Of a DNA stretch of 64,000 nucleotides, positions 34,501 to 45,495 are shown piece after piece (the stretch's first letter is position 1; the number at the start of each line of letters is the position of its first letter). Under the pieces are notes generated by a model. That model worked only from the letters and a program-made list of their open reading frames with translations, was not told the DNA's origin and did not search any database. The position numbers were made by a program, and so were the translations under genes. This stretch comes from Zeus faber (taxonomy: Eukaryota; Chordata; Actinopteri; Zeiformes; Zeidae), in assembly GCA_960531495.1 (NCBI GenBank), contig OY482864.1, forward strand, positions 8,725,644 to 8,789,643, written 5' to 3'.

Positions 34501-35105
34501 TCCGCCGGGTGATCATTCACAGAGCAAAGTTAAAAATATCTTTTGTCACAAGGAAAACGTATCTGCAGACAGATGGTTACGGTAAGCCTAATTTAGCTGG
34601 ACAAATGAAATGGGCCGATGTATGTCCTCGGCAAGGGATGGGCTAATATTTTGGTTCAAGGGCCGGTTAGAGTTTTGAATACCATGTGAGAGGCCACATT
34701 CAAGTTTATTCAATTTCCTTTCGGCTTTTTGGCTCATCAAATGAGGAAGAAGCTTCAAAAAGGGACTTGACTTTTGAGCATGTTTTGAGCAGAAACTGGC
34801 ACACAGAATTAAAATCGCTTTAGAGATACGACAACCGTACAAAATGTAGGTGGAACGATTTAACCGGCTTGGGGACAACCCGCTGGGTTTTCAGACCATG
34901 GCTTTAATCATTCACTTTAAAATGAAAGGAAATTCACACTCTGTATTGTTCACTCGTATTCCTGTATCTGAATTACTGCGTGGAGGTGTGGGGTAACATG
35001 TACCAAAAAAGAGCCATGCAGGATTGACTCAGTTTTACGCTTTTACTGCGAGTGAGGCAGATATCTTAGTGTTAACCACTCTGTGATTTACTTATACAAT
35101 GTTGT

Positions 35106-35188
35106 TGGGCTTCGCCAGTTGGAAAACTCTACCAAAAATAGGCGAAACTCTTAGTTGTCCCTCTCCACGGAAGTCTTTAGTAAAAGGC
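35106..35188 (-). pseudogene. U5 snRNA 3' part, interrupted by LINE B
   Basis: 3' stem-loop (partly altered, GAAAACTCTACC on the plus strand), Sm site TATTTTTGG and loop 1 up to GCCTTTTACTAAAGA. The LINE 3' end starts immediately after at 35,189. The matching 5' half is not present because LINE B is fused to fragment C. Confidence 0.9.
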
Positions 35189-35328
35189 GGTTTATGTGGT
35201 TTTCATTCAAAACATCACCAAAACATACAATCCCCACACCACTGTGGGACAAGGCGTTTCCGGAACAAACAGAGAATGATAACCGCCCAACAATTCTTTA
35301 CACGTGACAATTTGCATAATCCCAAACC

Positions 35329-38208
35329 CTACACTAAGCCCAAACCCCCTTTCCACCTCTCTCGGGCCGCGTGCTGTCCCCATCTCCCCACGTCTGCCCT
35401 GATCCTCCCTCTCACCACCTCCTCCACCCTCCTTATGACCCCCTCAACCCCACATCTCCCGAGCCTGATGAGGTCCTGCCTGGCCACCCACAATCCCTTC
35501 TTGAAGAGGCTTTTGAGAAGCCAGAGCAGGAAACCTTCCCTCCTGTTCCCCCCTCTGCCCACCCCCCTCTCCACGCTGGTCCAGGTCAGGGTGAACCCTC
35601 TCCTCACCCTGCTTAGTAGCTCCCCTGCCCTTGCCCACACCACCCCCGCGAAGGGGCAGTCCCACATGACATGAGCGATGGTCTCCTCCTCCGAGCACGC
35701 GGCTCGGTGGCACCCGGGGGATGTCGCCAAACCCCGCTGGTATGTGGTGGTACGTACAGGCAGTGCTTTCTGGAGGCAGGACCAGTTCAGGTCCTCGAGC
35801 CCACTATCCAGGCCGGGAGGCCGGATCTCCAGCTAGACTGCCGCCGGAATCCCTACGGCAGCCGGTGCGGTCACCCCTCGTCTCGGCGTAGAGCCTCCTC
35901 TGGTCCAGCCCCAAACCCCCCTCCCAAGCCTGGGGGTGAGCCCGAAGCCACTTCGCCGCATGGCCATAGTGCCATGGCATCTGCTCTGACCGGGGCCCCA
36001 ATTTGCCCAAAGGCCCCATCACCCTCCTCGCCTGGTAGGAGAAATACAGCCGGAGGAAGTGTCCCGATGGGTGGACCACCGGAGAGGACAGCTCCCTCAA
36101 CAAAAAGGATACAAAATAACCGTCCAGTTTTAGTGGGAGGTGAGGCACGCCCCTTCCGCCCTCCCCGATCGGCGCGTACATCCGGGCCCTCGCCGCATAC
36201 TCGCACCGGCCTCCCCACACGAATCCGAACATGAGCCGCGTGAGGGGCGCCCGCATGCTTGCCGGCATCGGGAAGACGTATGACAAGTACAGTAGGGACG
36301 GCAACACGTCTGCCTTCAAAACCAGCACCTTGCCCGTAAGGGTCAGTGTCCTGGATTTCCACAGGGCGACTTTCCTCTGGACAGCTTCTATTCGCCCGGT
36401 CCAATTTACCGTGGCGCTGTGGGCTGCCTCAAAATCCACCCCGAGTATTCTCAGGAGTCCTACGCAGAGCGGCAGCCCCCCTGGTGCGTCCATCCTTCCC
36501 TTCCACCGCCCAAAGAACTTGACCGAGGTCTTCGCCAGATTTAGCTCGGCGCCAGACACTCGGCCAAACTCCTGGAAGATCTCCAAAAAGCGGAGCAGGC
36601 AGGCATCACTGTCCAGCAGCAGGGTGGTGTCATCCGCATACTGGGACAGCTTTACCCTAAGGCCGCCGCTGCCTGGCACCAGCAGTCCCCTCACACCGGG
36701 TCAGCCCGAATGGCCGCCGCCAGGGGCTCCATGTAAAGGATGTAGAGCAGGGGTGAAAGCGGACACCCCTGTCTTACCCCTGCGTGCAACCCAAAAGGTT
36801 CCCCTAGGTGCCCGTTAACACAAACCGTGCTCCCCACGGCCGCGTACAACGTACGCAGCCACCCAACGAACAGCTTCCCTAAACCTACTCTCTCTAAGAC
36901 TCTAAACATAAAGCCCCAGTGAACCCTATCGAAAGCTTTGGCCTGATCGAGGCCTACCACCATTAGGGGTAGCCCTCTATCTTCCACCCAAGCGATAGCG
37001 TCTCTGATGAGCTGGAGGTTCCATCTCACAGAGCGCCCAGCCACTCCAGACTTCTGGTCCACGTGGACCGCATCCGGGAGCACTGTGCGCAGACGGTCAG
37101 CGAGGACCTTAGCTAGAAGCTTGTAGTCCATACACAGCATGGTCAATGGCCGCCAGTTATTAAGGTCAGAGGCGTCTCCCTTCTTGAAAAGAAGGGAAAT
37201 CACCTCCTTAGCCATCGACCCTCCAAGAGCCCCCGCGCGGAGGACCTTGGTCAGCACCTCTAGCACCACCGGACTGAGCACACCCCAAAATTAGAGATAA
37301 AACTCGGCCGGCAGGCTGTCGATGCCCGGGACCTTTCGCTTTCCCATCCTTCGGAGGGCACCCTCAAGCTCCTCCAGAGTGAGGGGGGTCTCCAAAGCTT
37401 CTGCCAGGTCAGGCGGCACGCCGCGGGCAACCCTCTCTAAGAAAAAAAAAAACTCTGGTGAAGCTGCCACTGATCCGTCCTCCTCGAGGATACTGGGATT
37501 TAACTTCCAGTATCCCAGGCCGAAGACTGGAGCACAGGACCGGACCCGGAGGAGGACCCCATCGTGGTCCGAGAAAAAGACGGGGAGCACCCGCCCAGAC
37601 AGCATGCCCAAGGATCTTGAAAGAAAAACATAGTCCAGCCTCCTCGCACTCCCCTGGGTGTTTCGCCATGTGTGACCATCCAGTCGCGGGGTGACCACCC
37701 TCCCCCCGTCCACCAGCCCGTGCCCCGCCATGAAACCCTTGACACAAACCCCGCTCGTGTCCCTCCCTATATCTAAGTTGAAATCCCCCCCAATGATCAC
37801 CTGTCTGTTGGTGGCCAGGTGTGGTCCGAGACCGGCCACCATCTCCCTTCTCTCCCTCGTTCCCTGAGGCCCATAAAAAACAAAGACCCTCAAACAAAGA
37901 CCCCTATACGCAATGTCCGCTTCCAGCACCCTTCCCTGCTCCACAACATAAACCCCCTCTACCCTCACCCCCCTGTCCCCGAAAAGGATACCCACCCCTG
38001 AACTGTGAACGCCCCCCACACTCCAGACTGACGCCCCCTTGTCCCACTCCCTCGAAAAAATTCCCACGTCCCTCTCATCTCTCAAATGAACCTCTTGCAA
38101 GAAACAAATTGTGCATCCCAAACCCCCAACAAAATCAAAGACTGCCCTCCTCTTAACTGAGTTCCTCATTCCCCGTGCATTGATTGTGACAACCCCCATA
38201 CAATTCAT
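35329..38208 (-). pseudogene. LINE B ORF2, deleted between endonuclease and RT
   Basis: ATG at 38,208 and open through the whole endonuclease to the deletion joint at about 37,441, which by chance stays in frame with the start of the RT region. Endonuclease motifs QEVHLRDERD, GGDFNLDIGRD and SDHDG are intact. A stop at about 37,291 and a frame change near 36,693 follow. RT motifs DQAKAFDRVHW, RQGCPLSPLLY and YADD (36,629-36,640) are intact. C-terminal frames are shifted at about 35,804-35,730. Confidence 0.85.
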
Positions 38209-38311
38209 TTCAACACAGGTGATGAAAACCAAAATCGTGCCCCGAAAACCCTCCAACCCAAAAAACACCAAAAAACAATACCCCCATCTGAACACAGCAA
38301 CAAACCCTACG

Positions 38312-39846
38312 TCAGTCATACAACCCCAACACCATGTCATCTGGGCTCTCGTCCATGAGTTGACCCCATGAATAGGGCATGTTGTTGGGGGAGGCGGGTG
38401 AACCCCATGGCCCCCCCTTCCCATCATTCTCCAAAGGGGAGGGGCTTTCCTCCAGACAGGGGGGTCTCCCCCTGACATCTGCCGCCACTCCCTCCCTTAG
38501 GCCGTCCTCCCCTTGACACCCCCTGCCACTTCCCTCATCTTTTTGGGGGCCACCTTGCCCAACTGGAGGTGGTCCCTCCTCTTCCTGTGGGTCGCCGCCT
38601 GGGTGCCTGACGCAGCGGAATCTGCCGGTGGTGATGCCTCAAGAGGGACCGTCGCAGGTGGAGGGAACGCCGCAGGAGACCCTTCCGCAGATGGAGCCGC
38701 CATCGTCAGGGCCACCGCAGGGAGAACCTCCCCAGGTTCTGCCACAGAAAGAGCAGCAGCCGCAGGGGGGGCCGCCGCAGGAGGAGTTTCGGGGGGGGGC
38801 GGGCACTTGGGGGCCGCCTGCCCAGGGACCCCCACACGGCGGTGCTGCCCCGGGGGCCGTGGCTGCAGCCGGAGCCGTGCAGGGGAAATGCTGCGGGAGA
38901 AGCCTTTCCGGGGACCACCGCAGGAGGAGCCAATGTCTTTTTGGCTATCACCGGAGGTCCCGCCGCATTGGGCGCCGAGACCGCCGCTCCTGGCAAATCC
39001 AGCGCCAAATCTGGATCCCCCTGATGCCGGCACACCGGGACGCCGCGGGAGGAGGATACGCTGGCTCCGCAGTCGGTCGATCCGGCTCCCTCTTGAGTCT
39101 GCCTATGCCCCTCAAAGCGGCCACGTAGGCCCTACTGCGCCCCTAGGCGAGGTGCTCGGACGATTCGCAGATGTGGTAGGCCCTGGGCATCGGACACTCC
39201 CTTGCCCCATGCCCAAGTTCCTGACAAAACCTGCACCTTTGCTGTCCACATTCTCCCGCTGCGTGGCCGCTAGCCCTGCACCTACGGCAGAAAGCCGGCT
39301 GCCTCGAATAAAACAGGTAGCCCCGATCTGCCCCGATGTCTAAAAACGCCGGGGGGTGGGCCAAACCCCCCACCCCCGCCGCGTCCTGCCCCAGGAGGAC
39401 CTGATACTGGCGCTTACCTGTCCAGATGCCGTTGCTGTCCCTCAGGTGCCTCAGGGCAGTCAGCACCTCCGTGTACCTCCCCAGGAACGCCGCCACAGTC
39501 TGATCGACACATAGGGGTTGTACATGTGGACCGTCACCACCTGAAAGTTCGGCCTGTCCAGGCTTTGCAGATTGAAAAGAGAGACTGGCCTTGCTCCCGC
39601 TTTCCACCGGTCTCCTCCAGGGCCCTGTCGCACACCTCCTGTCCCAGGAAGGTGACGTCGAAACTCCTGTCGGCGTTGTTCGTCTGCAGGCAGAGTAGAT
39701 CCTCCGCCTTCAGTTTCAGGGCCCCAAACAGGACAGCCCTCCCAAATAGCTCCCTGGTCATCATGGGCTCCTTCTCCTCCTTCTGCTGATAGCGTAGCCC
39801 TCAGCCCAGCCCTCGGGACCGACTGTGAAGTTCCAGCCTGCGCCAT
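38312..39846 (-). pseudogene. LINE B ORF1, frame-shifted
   Basis: ATG at 39,846. Shifts near 39,790, 39,615 and 39,500 divide the N-terminal domain. Two complete CCHC knuckles are readable and the third is partial (CHICESSEHLA, then a stop near 39,143). The tail remains Ala/Pro-rich. Non-functional. Confidence 0.8.
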
Positions 39847-39928
39847 GTTGCAGCTGTGCTTTCTTTCTCCAACAGCGATAAAAACCTCTCCACCGGACAC
39901 TAGAGTCCCCAAGCAGGTTTCACATATA

Positions 39929-40637
39929 TTGCAATTCGCATAATCCCAAACCCTACACCAAGCCCAAACCCACTTTCCACCTCTCTAGGGCCGTGTGCTG
40001 TCCCCATCTCCCCACGTCTGCCCTGATCCTCCCTCTCACCTCCCCCTCCACCCTCCTTATGACCCCCTCCACCCCACAGTCCCTCCCGAGCCTGATGAGG
40101 TCCTGCCTGGCCACCCACAATCCCTTCTTGAAGAGGCTTATGAGCAGCCAGAGCAGGAAACCTTGCCTCCTGTTCCCCCCTCTGCCCACCCCCCTCTCCA
40201 CACTGGTCCAGGTCAGGGTGAACCCTCTCCTCACCCTCCTTAGTAGCGCCCTCGCCCACACCACCCCTGCGAAAGGGCAGTCCCACATGACATGAGCCTC
40301 CTCCTCCAAGCACGCGGTTCGGGGGCACCCAGGGGATGTCGCCAAGTCCCGCCGGTACAAGGTGGTACGTACCGGCAGTGCTTTCTGGAGGCATGACCAG
40401 TTCAGGTCTTTGAGCCCTTCATCCAGGCCTGGAGGCTGGACCGCCAGCCAGACTGCCGCCGGAATCCCTACGGCAGCCGGTGCGGTCACCCCCCGCCTCG
40501 TCTCGGTGTAGAGCCTCCTCTGGTCCAGCCCCAAACCCCCCTCCCAAGCCTGGGGGTGAGCCCGAAGCCACTTCGCCGCATGGCCATAGTGCCATGGCAT
40601 CTGCTCTGACCGGGGCCCCAAGTTGCCCAAAGGCCCA
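39929..40637 (-). mobile_element. Tx1-like LINE fragment C
   Basis: Encodes only the C-terminal end of ORF2 (from LGNLGPRSEQMPWHY to the ORF2 stop at 39,953) and part of the 3' untranslated region. It is joined head-to-tail to the 5' end of copy B and broken at 40,637 (GTTGCCCAAAGGCCC), where unrelated sequence starts. The true 3' terminus and the U5 flank are missing. Confidence 0.85.
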
Positions 40638-41114
40638 AATGTATTTATATAGCACCTTTCCAACAATAAATGCAACTCAAAGTGCTGTACAACACCGCAT
40701 TAGAAAGTAAAAGATTTAAACATTAATCAGAGAGTAAAAGATTAAAATCAAGCCATTAATCATGAGAATTAGAAGATGCAAAATCAAAAACATTAACCAT
40801 AAGAATTGTTAAAAACAAGCCAAAGCACAGTTTCCGCAGTCGATGTCTACTAATTTAGACACCTAAAGATTTGTGGCCTATACATATATTTTAAAGCAAC
40901 AAACTGTCCCTCAATCTGTGTCTAGTCTCCTTCATTGGAATGTCACTAAATGTCTGTAAATTTCTAGAACTCTAACCTCAGGTTTTTTTACGTTTTAATT
41001 ATAGAAGGACTTTAACCAGGTTTTTACTTTTATAATTATAGAAGGACTTTAAACAGGTTTTGAGGACTTCAACCTCTAGAGAACCTTAACCTCAGCAGAT
41101 AATCCAAAAGTTCT
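40638..41114. other. Unclassified repeat-like sequence
   Basis: Starts AATGTATTTATATAGCACC and contains CTCAAAGTGCTGTACA, a motif common in dispersed fish repeats. A local duplication of ATTATAGAAGGACTTTAA occurs at about 40,998 and 41,036. No gene seen. Confidence 0.4.
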
Positions 41115-41438
41115 CTATTTTGTAAATAGACACAACTTCAGAATTTTGTTCAAAATCACAATCGATCCGCGAGTCTCTAAACATTGTTTATGGACATTCA
41201 ATCTGACTAAATCCTTCATTGGCACATTCTTTTTCTTTCTTAACCTCTTTTCTTCCTCTGCAATCCTTTCACCCACTTTCCTTAACTGAGTCATACTCAA
41301 GCTTCCCCTCGCGGGAAACCCCCCGTGTTCGACCCAGTCTTCCATACATGACATACATTTGTCCCTATGTTTACTTCTCATTTGCATATTGATCGGAGGA
41401 CCCCAATCTGGTTTCTCCTTACTCGGCGTGGACCCCAT
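41115..41438 (-). pseudogene. Possible retroviral Gag N-terminus
   Basis: 107-codon open frame with an ATG at 41,438 and the start MGSTPSKEKPDW. Gly-2 followed by Ser/Lys is a classic N-myristoylation signal of retroviral matrix proteins. The rest is Lys/Glu-rich with CMSCMEDW. No other retroviral genes lie next to it. The alternative is an unrelated small ORF; I am not certain. Confidence 0.35.
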
Positions 41439-41593
41439 ATTGCGTGTGAGCTTTTATTTTATTCATTATTTTTTTTGTTATAAAACAATAAAAGTCTTGG
41501 TAGGCCTACTAGGTACAGTAGGTGCAGCAATAAAACAGTAGGTACAGCCAATAGGAAATAGCAGTGCAGTGGAAATAGCAGTGCAGGAGAGCT

Positions 41594-44246
41594 CTAGTTG
41601 TAGGCTAGAGTGAATAGATGCGTTTTTGGTTTTCTTTTAAAGATGGCAAACGAGCCGGCTTTCCTAATATCTATAGGTAGTGCATTCCAAAGCTTTGGGG
41701 CATAAGTTTCGAAGGCTGCACTCCCGATTTTCTTCTGTGTATTACTTGGTGCTTCTAACAGGCCAGCAGTAGATGATCGTAGCTCTCTTGGGGGCACATA
41801 GTTAGTAAGGGAGTTGGTGATGTATTCTGGTCCTTGCCCATTTCGAGCTTTATTTATGAGGAGAAGGACCTTAAAGTCTACTCTAGATGTAACTGGAAGC
41901 CAGTGTAAGGCAGCCCTATTACTTTGGGAAGGTCAGTGAGAAGTGCATTACAGTAGTCAAGCCGGCTTGATACAAAGGTGTGAATCAGCTTTTCAGAATC
42001 CTTTTGGTTTATGAAAGGTCTTACTCTTTCTATATTTCAAAGGTGAAAAAATGAAACTTTCGTCACCTTGTTAATATGGGACTTGAAGCTTAGGTCGGAG
42101 TCTAGAATGACACCCAAACTTGTAACCTCAGGTTTGACCCAGGGTGCCAGTTTCCCTAGGTTTTTAAGTAGCATGTCCCTTTTTTGAGAGGGGGGGCAAT
42201 CAGAAGGATTTCAGTTTTGTTTTCATTTAGCTTCAGGAAGTTATTGCTCATCCACTTATTTATCGCTAAAAAACAGTTTGTGATGGACTGTAATGGCTAC
42301 AGTGTAATTTGGTTCTGCCGAGATGTATAACTGTGTGTCATCGGCATAGCTATGGAAGCGTACATTGTGCTCTCTAATGGTGTGCCAAGTGGGAGCATGT
42401 ATAGTGAGAAAAGCAAAGGGCCAAGGCAACTTCCTTGCGCGACTCCGAAGCTGCTGTCATGTTTCTCTGATACATGATCTCCCAGCTTAACGTAGAACTT
42501 TCTCCCTATAATGTATGCTCTGAAGCAATTCCATAATGTTATTTTCTTTGAGAAAAGAGTTTATTTGTACTGAAACTATCTTCTCGAGTACCTTACTGAT
42601 GGAAGGAAGATTGGATATTGGCCTATAGTTTTTCAATTCGTTCACATCTAGATTGGCCTTCTTTAGAAGCGGTTTCACCACAGCTGTTTTGAAGGCGTCT
42701 GGAAAGATGCCAGTTGAAGTGACATGTTTATGATCATCAGGACGTGACTTGCGACACTATCAAATACCCGCTTTAAGAATGCCGTTGGTATAGGGTCAAG
42801 GCAGGAGGTGGCTGAGCTACATTCGTCAACAGTCTTGCAGAGGTCTGACATTGTATTGCAGGCAAAATCCTGGTTACTTCCATGGTTACTTCTTTTCTGT
42901 GAGATTGACTGATCTCGTCTGTTATGCTCACGTGATGCTCGCTCTGATCATGGTTATTTTATCCTCAAAGAAGAACGCAAACTCCTCACATTTCCTGGCT
43001 GACTGCTGTGATGGAAGTGGGGGGGGCGCATTTATCAGCCGATCGATAGTGGAGAAAAGCACTCTGTGGTTACCTGTATTTTCTGAAATTATTTTGGAGA
43101 AATTATCTTTTCGTGCAAGTCGTATTGCTGTATTTTAAGTAGTCAAGGAGTTTTTGTATATGCTACAGTGAACTGTGAGCTTGGATTTCCTCCAGTTTCG
43201 CTCAGCTGTCCTACACCTTCTTTTTTGGTCTTTGATATCGGTGTTATTCAGCCAAGGGGGAAACTCTATCAGTTTTCACCTTTTTGACCTTTAGGGGGGC
43301 AACTGTGTCTAGCACTGTTGACAGAGTGCAATGAAAATTTTGGACTATCTCATTCAGGGGGGGGGTCATGGCACGGCCTGATTGATCGCATAATATTAGA
43401 GAATTTGGTCTCAGCGCTGTCGTCTAAGACCCTTCTGTGGACAAGGAGTTTGCTTCTGGCCGTTTTCATGATTAGTTTTGTCTCATAGAACACGCAATAA
43501 TGGTCGGAAATATGCATTTGTTGCACCGACACATTCTCAATATCTAACCCTGCTGTTATTAGTAGGTCTAATGGGTTCCCATATCGGTGGGTGGGTTCGT
43601 GTATTTGCTGCGTCAGCCCAAAACCGTCTAGCATGTTCTGAAGCTCATAACCTTTGGGGTCGTTCTCCTTGTTAATGAATATTCAGGTCTCCATTTAAGA
43701 TTATTTTATCATATCTAGAAGGCAGATTGAGATCATTTCTGAGAATTCCTGTACAAACACTGATACTGAGTATTTTGGTGGGCAGTACAGTATCAGACTG
43801 ATTAATGGAAAGTGTGTTCTAATTTCTATAGCAAGATACTCAAATGATGGATATGTGCCCAAGTCAACGTTATTTGACGTAATCTGCAGTGCCACGATGA
43901 TGGCTATTCCTCCTCCTCCCTTTCCCCTCGGTCTGGTTGATTGATAAGATTTAAAATTGGGGGGGCACGCTTCATTTAATATCCCAGGACCAGTGTCCTT
44001 GTCCAGCCAGGTCTCCACTAAAAACATACAGTGTAGATCATTTTCAGTTATTAGCTCATTGATCAAAAAGGTTTTTTGTTTCAAAGCCCAGACATTAAGC
44101 AGCACTAATTTCAGCTGAAATGAGTCTGCGGGGGAACAAGAGTCTGTTGGGGGACAGGGGGCGCTCTGATTTGGTTTAATACAGATAAGGTTTGACTTAC
44201 ATTCAGGGCGTGCTGAGTAATTATTGTTCTTTCTAACCGTTATCAA
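41594..44246 (-). pseudogene. L2-like LINE ORF2, broken
   Basis: Endonuclease: LVLLNVWALKQKTFLINELI and FLVETWLD (about 44,100-44,000), GKGGGGIAI, then in another frame the THRYGNPLDLLIT and SDHYCVFYE motifs (43,350-43,634). Reverse transcriptase: PLLKKANLD and [18 protein letters not shown] (42,487-42,681), with the catalytic region near 42,340 unrecoverable as one frame. C-terminal block with SAAFETYAPKLWNALPIDIRK (41,594-41,797). Same architecture as the plus-strand LINE at 13,845-16,532. Confidence 0.8.
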
Positions 44247-44275
44247 AGTTGAAATGGCATCTGGTGTGTGATCAG

Positions 44276-45480
44276 TTATTTGGCCTTGAGTGATGCGGTT
44301 TTTGTCTGTCTTTTCTGCACAGTGGGCATGGAGAACGGGGGTGGCAGACGACGGGGCCTTTTCTGGGTGCTGGGTGTGTGGGGGGCTTTGGGGGTAATTG
44401 GCGCCTGTTCCTGGGAGCTGGGTGTGGGCGAGGCTTTCTGGGGGGTGTTTACTTGTTTTCGAGGGCTGGGCGCGGGGGAAGGGGGTCGCTGAGGGCTGGG
44501 CGTGGGGAAGGGGGGTCGCTTGGTGCGGGCGGGTCGAGGGGAAATTGCGGAGGGTCGGGCGAGTGAGATGGAGGGAGGTCGTGAAAGGCGGGCAGGTCGA
44601 GGGGGAGTTTCGGATGGCCGGTGGGGGCTGGCCGAGGGGCTGGGTATGTTGAGGGGTTTCAGGGGGAGGGTAGAAGGTTTGGTCGTGGGGGGGATGATGG
44701 ACAATGATGGGGGTGGGGGGGTGGGCGGGAAGGGCCTGTCCAGGAAGGCGAGGCCAGCAAATTTCGATAAATATCCTGGTGATGGCGACGTGGTCTCCGC
44801 AAGGGGCGAGGCAGGTCGAGGGGGAGTTTCGGATAGCCGGTGGGGGCTGGCCGAGGGGCTGGGTATGTTGAGGGGTTTCAGGGGGAGGGTAGAAGGTTTG
44901 GTTGTGGGGGGGATGATGGACAATGATGGGGGTGTGGGGGTGGGCGGGAAGGGCCTGTCCATGAAGGCGGGGTCAGCAAATTTCGATAAAAATCCCGATG
45001 ATGGCGAGGTGGTCTCCGCAAGGGGCGAGGCACCTGGCAGCGCGGTGGTCCCGCTTGCTGTGGTGCCTTGTGCGCTGGGGGGAGGGCAGCCAGTGAGCAG
45101 GTAGTCAGCGGGGTGATCTGGTCACCAGCTGTGGCGTCCGGGTGCGAGGTGATCTGGTCACCAGCTGTGGCGTCCGGCTGCGGGGTGGTCTGGTCACCAG
45201 CTGTGGCGTCCGGCTGCGGGGTGGTCTGGTCACCAGCTGTGGTGTCCGGCTGCGGGGTGGTCTGGTCACTAGCTGTGGCCTCCAGCGGGGTGGTCTGGTC
45301 ACCAGCTGTGCGGTCCGGTGGGGTTGTCTGGTCGCCAGCTGCGGTGTTCGGCTGCGGGGTGGTCTGGTCACCAGCTGCGGCGTTCGGCTGCGGGGTGGTC
45401 TGGTCACCAGCTGCACCACCCAGCGGCGATGTAGTCTGGGCGCTAGCTGTGGCATTACATTTCACTGCATATATGTATGA
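44276..45480 (-). pseudogene. Pro-rich linker of the L2-like LINE
   Basis: Long minus-strand frames made of Pro/Ser/Thr-rich sequence. A 228-bp tandem duplication is visible (44,587 onward repeats at 44,815 onward, with the phrase PSLSIIPPTTKPSTLPLKPL in both). It lies between the ORF2 endonuclease and the ORF1 esterase. Could be the variable part of ORF1 or a low-complexity insertion; no domain recognised. Confidence 0.45.
45105..45425 (-). repeat. 36-bp coding-phase minisatellite
   Basis: Eight to nine copies of a 36-bp unit (GGTGGTCTGGTCACCAGCTG...). Since 36 is a multiple of three, each frame shows a 12-residue repeat; on the minus strand it reads TAGDQTTPQPDA in one frame and TPQLVTRPPRSR in another. 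Copies differ mainly at one or two bases. Confidence 0.9.
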
Positions 45481-45495
45481 AAGTATGTATATGTA

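Larger units (their letters stand above)
34233..35188 (-). repeat. Single U5/tRNA-Asp array unit between LINE A and LINE B
   Basis: One short-form unit (about 955 bp, with a deletion around the first 150 bp) bounded by the 5' half of one U5 and the 3' half of the next. It contains a damaged tRNA-Asp and the usual spacer blocks. Confidence 0.85.
35189..39928 (-). mobile_element. Tx1-like LINE copy B in U5 loop 1
   Basis: About 4.74 kb. The 3' junction is identical in position to copies A and E (U5 ...TAGTAAAAGGC then GGTTTATGTGG on the plus strand). The 5' end lacks the U1-like head: after GCAGGTTTCACATAT it runs straight into the 3' region of fragment C. ORF2 has an internal deletion of about 490 bp at 37,441 between endonuclease and reverse transcriptase, bridged by a run of A residues. 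Confidence 0.9.
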
